Below are positions 47,601 to 59,600 of a stretch of 64,000 nt of DNA, piece by piece. The stretch comes from Aphrophora alni (lineage: Eukaryota > Arthropoda > Insecta > Hemiptera > Aphrophoridae): the NCBI GenBank assembly GCA_963513935.1, contig OY740773.1:97263291-97327290 (forward strand), in the 5' to 3' direction. The notes beneath the pieces are model-generated. The model made no database searches and was not told the origin of the DNA. It saw only the letters and a program-made list of their open reading frames with translations. Both the position numbers and the translations under genes were made by a program. Every line of letters begins with the position of its first letter. Position 1 is the first letter of the stretch.

Positions 47601-50600
47601 GCAACGACAAGTCGGTACGACTTGTCGGATATTGGACGTTCAAACCGGCCTCGTTTACACGTTCCGTCTTATCGTTCAAATCAGTCGGTATTTTAACCTC
47701 TCTTTGGTAGGTGGTAGGTGATTTGTGGAAGTGCTTTCTAGCAATGGAAGAATTACTACTGTGGTCTATGTACGTATTGTGTCTGGCAACAAGTGCGAAG
47801 AGGAAAAGAAAACCTAGAAGTAAGTGGAGTCGACATTGGCTACTGAAAAAGAGGTTATCCCATATGGAGTTACTAAAAGAATTGAGCAATGAACCTTCTG
47901 ATTGGAGGAACTACTTGAGGATGACCGAGGATACTTACAACGAGTTACTGGATTTGGTTTCTCCTTTGATTAACTGTCTGGTTTCACGTCAACGGCAGAA
48001 CTGAGGTATAGACAACGATATGACTGAGTCACCGTTTACATGCATCGACTTGTCGCTTACACGCACCGACTTGTCGTTGCAAACCAACGATATTTGTGCT
48101 ATTTTGCACAAACCTTCCAATCTGGCTCCAATTCAGACAAGTCGTAACGATTTGCGGTTTAAACGTTCCGTCTTGCATGCACCGACTTGTCGTTACAGTT
48201 TTGTCGTCCGATTTATCGTAGAGTCTAAACCGGCCTTAATACAGGTAGGCCTACTAATGTACCAATTTCAAAACATTTTCTTTTCCAATTAGCATTCATA
48301 TGATATACCATATTTATCACTACAACTGAAAGTTTTAAGAAATAAAATGAGTAAAATATGTTGGAAAAAGTGGATTTCCTACTTTTTAGCAACAATAAAT
48401 GGTTATAATTCGTAAACTAGCCTATTCCACCAATTTCAAACAATGTTTTCAGTTATAAAAAGCATTAAGATCATATTCTCTACATATTTATCATGCACCA
48501 CCACTCGCAGCCTTCGAAGGAAAGCTTTAATTTGAATGCATACTGGGGTACAATTATGACGAGACAAACGAGAAGAATGCACGTTCAATTTGCATGAAAT
48601 CACAAACAAGACATCATATTTAACTTACATAATGAAATACCTCCACGCCGTATTTGAGTTATCTATTTACACGAGTTTAGTGGTTTGAAAGCAAAACCTA
48701 TTTATACATTCTTAATTAATTGTGTCTTAAAAAATTTGTTAACATGAGATTAAAAAGAACAAAATAGATTAATCATCAGATAATTTACTATTATAATTTA
48801 TATTTTCAAAATTAAAATTTACATTTTTTTTTTTTTTTTTTTTTTTTTTTACGAACAAGGATTTACCCATTTATTTCACAAATTTAAACTTTAAGCTTTA
48901 TTTTTGATAATAAATAAAAAAAGATTTTCCTAAATCAAACATATGCATGTTATTATTATTATTATTTTTTTTAATACAGTCATTACTTATTAAACAAAAT
49001 TTAAAAAGACTCCTTGAAAGACTGAGAGTTGATAGATTGCTTAGCAGCATCACCCTTTAATTTATTATTTTGTTTTATACATTTTTGGAGAAAAAACAAA
49101 CTCGGCTGATATTAAAAAAAGGTCAAAGTTCAAGATACACTTACGGTTAATATATACATTAATTAAGTTTTAGAGTTTAAGGAATGTTTTTTATTTCAGA
49201 AGTGGTTAATCGATGCATGAAATGTTTCGTAGGTGGTAGGTTGAAATCTTAGAATACCACAATTCTGAGACCAGTGTAGTTGCACTTTAAAAGAGAGAAT
49301 AACAAAAGTATTAATTTCTTGTTTTAAATTGTTATTTTAAAATGTTGCTTAAATAATAATAATAACACGGGTTTATTATTTAGACATAGTTAAATGAGAA
49401 GACTTGAAATCTTGAGATAATGAATTATGTTTTAATTAAGTAGAATATTGAATTTTCATTTAATGTGGATTTAAAATCTTAAATAGCTCAAATTGATTCA
49501 TACATAATTTATGAAACTATTAAACTCACATTTCTTATTTACAATTAATTAGTACTTTAAAAGATATTTGAGAAAAATAAATTAAATGTTCTTTAAAACA
49601 GAGTTCTATACAACTTTGAACACAAAATAATTGTTTGTAATTATAAGTTTGAAGTTAAATTACAATTTTTTTAAACTACAGAAAACATTCAAACCGCTGC
49701 ATAGTTTTAATCTATAAATACTACATGAGTGAAACTTTTCTTCACCTGGATAAGTTCAGACAAGTAACATGTAAATTCAGCCATGTTAGGCAAGAGCCAG
49801 GATGATGTGTATATATTATTTCGTATTTGCACTACCATATGTGTGGTTGGCTTGATTTATTTATTTGTTTTAACGAGTCTGCCTATGTTCAAAGTTACAG
49901 TAGAACCCCTCTAATCCACCCTCGGGTGGTCCGTTACTCCGGTTAATCCGGCCGTGCTCGAGCTCGCGATATTGTGCCGACTTGTCGATGACTCACGGCC
50001 CGTCTGGCGCCATTCTTTCCAGTTTGTTATCGATTTCCTGCTTCAGTGCTGTGTCATCTCTCGTGAAAAATTAAACACTACAAAGCTTTTTTACAGATTC
50101 CCCTCTGTCAAGTCTTTTGACACATTTAACAGCGTCTGAAACGAAACCAACACACGCTTCCGTATTCCCGTTTTCGTAACTCGCTCATTTTTATTTACTG
50201 TATATACTGTACGTAGATCATAACCAGTCAAAGACAAGAAGAAAACTGAAAAGAAATGTTATATTTTCCATAATGTATACTAAATTGATTCGTGGAAAAA
50301 AACGGCCCATCAAACGTTTTTGCCTTTGTATGTCTGCTATACCGACGGGTGCCATTGCAGCGGTGTTTTTATGCCGCCGACAATGGGATACCGCTATCGA
50401 CAAAGTCGTTTGACTCGCCGCTGCTTTGGTGCCGCGGAGTTTTTTCGCCGCCGACAATGGGATACCGCTATCGACAAAGTCGTTTGACTCGCCGCCGCTT
50501 TGGTGTTTCAATTACAATTTATGGTACTTACGTATTAACGCCACCGCAGCAACTTTGCGCATATATATATAAGGTTTGGCCAGGTAGGTATATATATATA

Positions 50601-50633
50601 TATATAATTATATACACATAAACACCTGGCCAA

Positions 50634-50674
<41 letters not shown>

Positions 50675-53600
50675 AAAGTTGCTGCGGTGGCGTTAATACG
50701 TAAGTACCCAATTTATTTTCGGAAACTCTCATCCAACCAGTACACTACGATATAGGCCGGTTAACAGAAGTTCTACTGTACTTGCAAAGTTTATATATAG
50801 ACTTTATTATATAGACTTTTAAAAGTTTATATATCACTTTAAAAAAATCTGTTTATATAATATGTAATAAATATTGACTTTTTTCGGATAATCCGACCTT
50901 TTTTGCGTTCCGACCATGCCCCCAGTCCCGAAGGTGACGGATTAGAGGAGTTCTACTGTACTTTCCAGTAAATTTTGAATTTTGTTTAAGCTTTGAGATT
51001 TTAAGATAACAGCATGTCTTTGTTCACCTTCCCTAAACGTTGAGACTAGATCTGAACTTTACCGTTTCCTTCCACATCATGTGAGAGAATCACATGTACT
51101 AATGGAACTTGTTGTCTGCAGCGATTGAAAGCGAAACTCTGATGCTGTTCAAATGAAAGACTTATGGGAAAAAAAATGATTACTGTGTTTTTTTAGTCAT
51201 TAAAAAAAATATATTGTTACTGAAAATGTTTTTAAATACATAAAATATGTCGAAAGTTTTGGTTTTTGTATTACCCTTCCTGACAAAATTTTATCTAACT
51301 TGGGAACTTTTGAACCAATTTTAATCAAACAGACTAAAACCTAAGCAGATGATGTACCTACTGCATAGAAAGAAAACTGCATGAAAATCGGAACAGCAGT
51401 TCTTGAGTTATATGAGTACAGTCTTACAGAAAGGTCTTGCATTTTGTAAATGTAGAAATGTCCAGACTGGGAATTTTTAATCGTACTGAGGGAAAATTTT
51501 TGTTTAACTTTGTAGATCCTAGAAGGTTCATCTTTTTTTATTACATTTTAATGTTTTCTCACAGAGAGAAATTACTTTTAAATATTCTTGAGTCATCATT
51601 ATTTGTAGGCTTATCAGATTATCAATTTATAACAACTATTTGAAATGTTTTACTAACATAATTGTTTTAAAACTTTTTTATATGCAATAAAAGATAATTG
51701 TTACATACTTATTTATGTAAACAAGTGTTGCCCTTTAGTTTAGATGCATGATGTCATTCTTCTAAGCTTAAGCCTAAACACTTATTGTACAATAAAAGTA
51801 CACCTATGCAATAAAAGCGCCAAACCTGGAGATTGTGATTTCAATTTCCCAGTTATTTTGGAGTGGTCCATATATACAGTTTCTTTTGCTGCACCTCAGA
51901 ACTAAAAATTAGTTTGTTTAAGATCAGTCAGTTATAGAGGCCAAATGCTCATATTAAATTCCTTTGTTCTTCAGTCATCCAAGAGAACTTAAATTAATGC
52001 AATTTGATCAAGATGTAGTGTTGTCTTGTTGAATTTGAAAGTTGATGAGTTTTCTTTAAATGATCCAATGAATAAATAGATAATTTCACAGCGATATAGT
52101 TTTTCATTTATTTTTTCAAAGAATATGGAAAGCACACTGCATTCATTTATCTAAACCAATTTCTATGAGATAACGTGGAACCTTATTAAAAACTTAGGAA
52201 TTGTCTGTGTTGCATATACAAATGTTTTGACCATTTATGTAGTCAGATAATTGGAATTAAGTTTTACATGTACTAAACGTTTAATTTAGTTCCACTATTT
52301 AATTTTTTTTTTTTGAGTAGTTCATTCACTCACTACAGGCTATCCAACAATATGTATTCTAGGAATCTCTCGTTTGAGAAAAAGGTATTGAGTATTTTCC
52401 TCAATCACTCTAAGGCTTTTGACTCAGTAAATTTTAATTTAATCCTGAATAATTGGAGTACTTGGGACTGAGAGGAGTACCTTTGTCTTGGATAGAACAT
52501 ATCTTTCCAACAGGACACAATGTGTTGAGATTGCAGAAGTTGAATCCAATAAAGTAAGTGGAAATTTTTCTGTACTCATAAACAGATTTCTACAGTTTCT
52601 TGCTACATCTGCCACTGAGTGACTGCTTTAAAATTTAGAAGTTTGAAATCAATACACGCTTTGAATACTTAATGTAAATGAGATTATAATAAAACCAGTT
52701 ATGCTATCATATTACCTTTAGTATTTGAAGATATTCTTTCCAGAGAGACATTTTGAAGGACTTCAATATATATGTTGTTTCAATAACAAACATAAAACAT
52801 TAAATTGTTATTTCTTTAGAAAGAACATATCTGTTGAATAATCCTTTAACACTTTAACCGTATCATCGGTCTCTGAGACCGGACGGGAATTTTGGCTCTA
52901 CAAAATTGACACACCCGATAGTTCGATTGATTTCTCCCGCTCAGTAGCTGTCAAGTAGCTTCTGGCCAATAGTTATTTTTAGCCTTCAGTTGGCCTTGAG
53001 CTGTCGTTCTGCGTGTAGCAGTGTTATAATGTTTTTGTCACAGTCTCCTCTACCGGACGATACGTTTAGTGTCTGGCGAGTCCCGGCCTGCGATACCGGA
53101 TGATACGCATTACGTTGGTTGAAATTGTGTGGGTGTATCTACCAGTGTAAATATTATTGCACATACTTTTTTGTTTTTGGGTTCCCTATCTATTTTGTGT
53201 TTGACATGGCTCATTCCTAGGATATAAGAGTGAATGACACTGACTTCAATGATCATATTTTGCAACTCCTTTACAACAACGTAGAGGAAGAAAGTGACGA
53301 AAACGTGGATGATTCGGATCAAGATCCTGATTATTTGGTTTCTGAAGCTGACAGGGAAACTAGTGACGGGAATAGTTTAAATGATGAACCCTGAATAGAG
53401 GATGAAAATGATATGCATTATATTGTTGTAAATTTTGTTCTTCCGGAGGAGGAGTCTGAATTCTTTTAGGGTAAAGATGACAGTATTTTCTGCGAGAGAG
53501 AAGAAAACAAACAAAGACGAACGTCCCAACATAACATTTTGAGAGGACCACTTCCCGGCCCGACAAAAATGGCTAGAAATTGTTTTGAAAATAAATAAAA

Positions 53601-56600
53601 AATAGTGTTTGTCTACAGTTGTTGACAAAGTGGCATTTTGTTCATTTAAATTAGTTTGCAAAACAGCTGATTTCTCAACAGTTTCACTTTGCCCACTACT
53701 TTGCACACTACTTTGCTCACTCCGAATGGCAACCGAACAAAACGAAATTTAGGTTAAGTTTATTTGAATTGATTTATAATATACAGGAAATGTCCCGTAT
53801 GTAGGTTAGATTAATTCTTAGATGTAAAATAACATAAATAAACAACAAAACAACGTTTTAAAGTTGAAAAGGGAAGTAATTATTCATGAAGATGATTGAC
53901 ATTGTATGTACACGGAGAGTATTTTTCGTTTGCCGAGTTTTGAAGTTGGCAATCCCGTTTCCTCAACAATACACCTAAGTTATTTGTAATATTCATAAAT
54001 AACCTCAGTTTTGACGTGAGAACTTCTACTCAGTGTTGATGTGTTGTTTAGCACTACTGCTATATTTTGTTTAGTTAGTTTTAAAATATGGACAACTGTA
54101 GACAAAGTATAATGTGCAATTCGTGAGCAAAGTGTCTTTTTTAAACTCGATAAAATTGACGCACTCAACATTTTTCTCTCGTTTAAAAAAGTGCCACTTT
54201 GCTCACTAGTTGCACAAATAACTATTTTCCCCAAATAAACATTTTTTCCCCCCACCATTTCCTTATACATATACTGTACTGTATACAGATTATTTACAAT
54301 ATGGTACAAATTAAAAAATTTTAAAGCACTGTAATGCCAAATTTTAATTCATACATACATGTATTATGACTTAAATTGAAATAAATCTTGAGATTCACGT
54401 AAAAAAATAACTTAAATGGAGAAAAAAATGTCCGGTCTGAGAGACCGGATGATACTGTTAGTAAATGAAAATTCATGATGATTAAGCTCCATTATTAAGC
54501 CCCAAAAACACAGGCGATTTTGTTTTTTAGAATGCACAACAATTATGTTTCTTGTCTTTTAATTAACAGAAAAGAATCTTTTATCACTCTAGCAATTGTA
54601 TGTAACATATATTTATATTATAATGGTTACTTTTGTTTTATTGAAGGTTTCTGAACCAAAGAGACATGACGATTTTGTAAACGTAATTATATCCGTGATT
54701 AATTAAACATTTTATTTAATACTATTTACATATATTTGATTTGAATGCCATTTTTATTTGTAGATAATGATATCCTTTAGATTCCTTTCTTTGCACTACA
54801 CATGTATTTCCAATCTGCTTTTCATATTTTCATTATACATTGCAATATTCTTTTTAACTTTGTAGTAATTTTATCCGGTATACTTTGCTTTTGGAGCACA
54901 GGTAACTTCCATCGAGTGAATAACTCTTTGCATTGTCTGAATTAAATTTATTAATTAGTGATAATTCCAGTAACATTTTAATTATAAATGTCTAGTTAGG
55001 TGTTGAGATTTGTGGGGCATCGTCCTAAATTAATCAGCTGGCATGAACTGCGATTTTGGAAAATTTTAAGATGGTGTTTGACTTCAAGACTCAGTGAACT
55101 GGATTGTATTGATTTGGCCGGTGTTTACGCGCTTAGTTTAACCCAGAGTGATATAATACGGATCATAAGCGATACACAACAATTATCTTATAAGATAGGT
55201 GTCACTAATATGCATTTAAATCGTGTTGTAATGGTTAATCAGATGAACACTAGTACAGTAATGACATCTATTGTAAGATACACATGTAGTAGGTGACACA
55301 CAGCTTATCTCTTCACTTAGTATCATACGATAATTCAAAGTGACAAAAGATGTCTAGAGGTACAAATAATGCTGAAGATTTAAGTTTCTTAATTTCTTTC
55401 ATCAATAGTCTTGGAAAATATCTTTGTTTATGGAATTATAAACTAACAGACTACTATAAAACTGACGTGACAGGTTTGGCCTGACAGACTATTGGAACGA
55501 AATTAAAGACAGGGAATTTTTTTTTGTCTACAGTTGTTGACAAAGTGGCATTTTGTTCATTTAAATTAGTTTGCAAAATAGCTGATTTCTCAACAGTTTC
55601 ACTTTGCCCACTACTTTGCTCACTCCGAATGACAACCGAACAAAACGAAATTTAGGTTAAGTTTATTTGAATTGATTTATAATATACAGGAAATGTCCCT
55701 ATGTAGGTTAGATTAATTCTTACATGTAAAATAACATAAATAAACAACAAAACAACGTTTTAAAGTTGAAAAAGAAAGTAATTATTCATGAAGATGATTG
55801 ACAGTGTATGTACACTGAGTGTATTTTTCGTTTGCCGAGTTTTGAAGTTGGCAATCCCGTTTCCTCAACAATACACCTAAGTTATTTGTATTATTCATAA
55901 ATAACCTCAGTTTTGACGTGAGAACTTCTACTCAGTGTTGATGTGTTGTTTAGCTCTACTGCTATATTTTGTGTAGTTAGTTTTAAAATATGGACAGTTC
56001 AGATTTTAAAATAATCTGAAAAATAAGAAAAATGCTTTTATTAAAGATCGAATTGTAATTGATTGTTTGTTTGAACACTATTGTATTAAATTAATGTTTT
56101 ATTAAATTGTGTTACTGCTGCAGTATGTTTTTTATTTGTCACAAAATAACAACTGTAGACAAAGTATAATGTGAAATTCGTGAACAAAGTGTCTTTTTTA
56201 AACTCGATAAAATTGACGCACTTGGCAGCCTTGTGCGTCAACATTTTTCTCTCGTATAAAAAAGTGCCACTTTGCTCACTAGTTGCACAAATAACTATTT
56301 CCAGGGAGTTACAAATAAGAAATGGAAACTTTCAGGATTTAACTTATAAAATTCTTTAAATTTCTTATCATATTGTGATAGTTTATTTACAACTACTATG
56401 GGACTGTGTCAGACATTTATTAAATTATACAACTGTACACGATACTTCTTTTTCTCCTTTTTTTCAAATACATCACACGAAAACGTCATCTTTAATCAGA
56501 TTATGATTGCAACTGATGAACTGACTTGAAAAAATATCTCCTGCTAACATATCGTATTACTATGCACAATTATTTTAAGGTAAAAGTCACACATCTCACT

Positions 56601-59600
56601 TATCATTCGATATATAACATATCGCTTTAATGTCAGCCGGCATAAGTCTCACTACTGCTGGCCTTGTACCTGAACTGTATTTGTGTGTTTGGTTTTCTGA
56701 TTAGTCTCAAATCAGGCCGGTTAATTTTTTACCACCTAGTCTCTGGGTAACATCAATTTACAGGCCAGGCTTGTGATCATAAAGAGGTGAATTGGCATAT
56801 TGTGCCTATAGTCTCCGTTTAGTAAATCCTAGCTGATACAAAGCAATTTTTTGCAACATAATATTGTGCTGTCCACTGTTTCGTGGCTATTAAAATAACT
56901 TCGGTTAAAGTGTTGCTTCCCTCATCAATCGTTAATCTAATCAAAATGACAACTGAGAAATAAACATATATCATCATGTCTCTCTATCTCACTCAGTATA
57001 AAGAAAACAATAATATTATAAATAGATATTATTCCTACTTCAGCAGCCTGTGTAATTACTCATTTTTAATGGTAGCTAATACTATTAGAACAGTGCATAT
57101 AGTCATTAACATTTGATAACAGTTTATGGAAGCCATTAACCTTCAGATTAGAAACATACTTTTAGCTTGATTTAATATATTATTATGAATTAAGAAATGA
57201 TGATGTCATTAATATCAATGTAACGTTAGACATATAAATCATCACAAACATTATTTCTTATTATCATTATTGTTGTTATATCAAATTTTCTAAAATTTGT
57301 TATTGTAAAAATTAACTTTTAACCAGAGTTGCATATGCAACATCATTAATTAGTAGCTTCAACATGAATTTTTGGACATTCTCCGCAAGGCCAAATCTTT
57401 GCTACTAAGAATGAAATAACTTGAATCTTTGTTTATTCCTGCTTATAAATTCTCGCTCATGGCGGTCTTGCATGCCAAAAGTCGACACTTACTCAAATGA
57501 CCTTGTGTCATTTTGGCTTGTTGATGGCCTATTGGAACTCCATCAATGCGTGGCCATTTTAAAAATGGTAATAACACTCTTTAATTTGTGTGATGCCCAT
57601 GGCATCTTTGTCGAATATCTGTTAAATCACCCTAAGGTGTCTCCAAGCTTGATTGAATACTCCTGCTCAAGTCTTGTAAAATGAAAATTCATCAGTTGCT
57701 GACTATACTCCCTCACTTTCTATTCCCCGTTGAACGTTTAGTTCACAGTCTACTAAATGTTTTGACTGTATAAATCAAATGGGAGTTACTAGCCACAATG
57801 AAAAGCAGGATCATCGTAAAGTACAAATCGTAGATACATACTGGAAGCCAGAAAATATTCGGAAATTCATTATTTTTTCTTATGAACTTTAATTCAAAGT
57901 TTGCCGTTGACACATAATAAATACAAAGACGGGGAAAGTATGGTAATTTTTTTGAATATTTTGAAAAACTCAACTTATTCAAAAGCTTATTATATAGTTC
58001 TTTTTCTGATTAACGAACTGGGAATTTGTTTTAAGATTTAAAAAAATTATTTAATAATTTCCATATTATTATTTTTTATCTTTTATACATAGCCAATAAG
58101 GTAGCCAATATTGCACCGGCACCAGTTTTATAGAGTACATAGCTGTAAAATACATAAGATTATACATATCATAATAATATAAAAAAGTAAAAATAAGACA
58201 GTTGTAAGAATATTTTATAATATTATTAAATATAATGTGTAAATAAAAATGAAAACACGTACTGTGCCTGAGAGGCACACATGTGGCCTTGACGGGAAAA
58301 CTGTCACCTGTGGTGGTAGGGGTTAATGGAAATAATGAAATAATTATTTAATTCCACTAAGGAGCTTTATTGAGCGATATATGTTTCGCTGTTAAGAATT
58401 TTCAAGCTACTAAATTGACAATAAAACAAGTCCAAATAACCGAAATTGCAAGAGAAAGGAAAGGGTAGAGTAGGAAGGGTTGAGAAATGCTAAAAGCCAG
58501 TATTTATGAGAGAAAAGACAATGACACCTGTGGGGTAGAGATGAGGGATTTTAGAAAGCAAGTGTTACACAATAAGGGCGATGAGTTAAGATATATTTGT
58601 TCATTTAGTTTAAAGTATGGTTTTTAAAAATAGATCTATTGATTTCCAAACATAACAAGTTATTGAGTTTTCTACATTTTTGTTCCATGTAGAGAAGTTT
58701 AACATTTGACTTAGGATCAAAATTATATCCTGTGTCATGATTTGAGAAATTTGATTCGCCATACTTCCAACTGTGTACATGTTCTTTAATTCTATTCTTA
58801 ACTGATCTACCACATTGATCTATGTATTCACAATTGCAATCACTACAAGAAATCTTATATACACCACTATTTTCTAAGCTATCTCTCTTATCCTTATTGT
58901 TAACAACTAATTATCTATATTTCTAGAGAAACCTGTCTTTTATTGCTTTGGGATTAAATAATTGTTTAATTATTTCCATTAATTGAACCAGTGTTTTCAC
59001 CCTTGTTCCTACCTTATTTTCATATTCTATGTCAGCTGTATGTACAATTTAGAAATTGTAAATTATTTAATGTAAAGAATTTAAGATTTAATTTGAAAAT
59101 TTAGTTGTTAAAATGTACTGTACTTTAAATTTTGTTACGAGAACATTTTAGAGATTTTCATACGAAATATTATACACATAGCACTCGTGTATTGTAATTT
59201 ATTTATTTTTAATAATGACTACATTGCTAGGGACTACTAATTAAGTATTTATAATCTGTCAAGATTCTTGTTGTTCTTAGTAATTGTGTTATTTTATCTT
59301 AAGATTCACTAAAAAAAAAGCAAGTTTTCTCTCTTGTAAGACTTTAAGAGCCTGGTAGTGAAAGTGTTCAAGCAAATGTCCTTTTTCATGAAAATTCTAT
59401 AGAAATCAAACAACAATTTTATAATAACTTTCAATAAGCTGCACATATAATGACTTTAATTTGTTATGATATATGTTTATAATTGCTATTTATTTCCTCT
59501 CTAGATATTTCTGTACCTATTAAATCCCAAACAATCCATAAAGAAATTCCTTCCTTGAAGAGAATTGTATTGAAGCAGTTAGAAAATAAGAGTAAGTATT

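Larger units (their letters stand above)
49898..50958. mobile_element. Pogo/Tigger-like non-autonomous element (1061 bp) with internal repeats
   Basis: The left end CAGTAGAACCCCTCTAATCC matches the reverse complement of the right end (CAGTAGAACTCCTCTAATCC) at all but one position, and TA flanks both sides (49896-49897, 50959-50960). The first 250 bp are GC-rich. Inside are a tandem duplication (50373-50505), a long hairpin (50523-50708) and a separate pogo-type end (GTTCTACTGTA at 50770-50780, read inward as CAGTAGAACTTCTGTTAACC) that suggests a second, nested element. No transposase is seen. Confidence 0.87.
52858..54457 (+). mobile_element. piggyBac-like element, internally deleted, with a nested element
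   Basis: The left terminal repeat CCGTATCATCGGTCTCTGAG, then ACCGGAC, matches the right end in reverse complement (CAGTATCATCCGGTCTCTCA, then GACCGGAC) with three differences. The left flank is TTAA (52854-52857), the piggyBac target; the right flank is TTAG (54458-54461), one base from TTAA. A transposase N-terminus is at 53206. The rest of the gene is gone: a foreign element occupies 53598-54228. Confidence 0.88.

Noticed and set aside
55000..55296. 98-codon plus-strand frame as a possible small gene
   Set aside because: No match to a known family and no flanking gene signals; kept only as an unexplained open frame.
57421..57684. 87-codon plus-strand frame as a possible SLC39A11 exon
   Set aside because: No acceptor and donor in the needed phase 1-1, and the protein is not like the ZIP11 loop.
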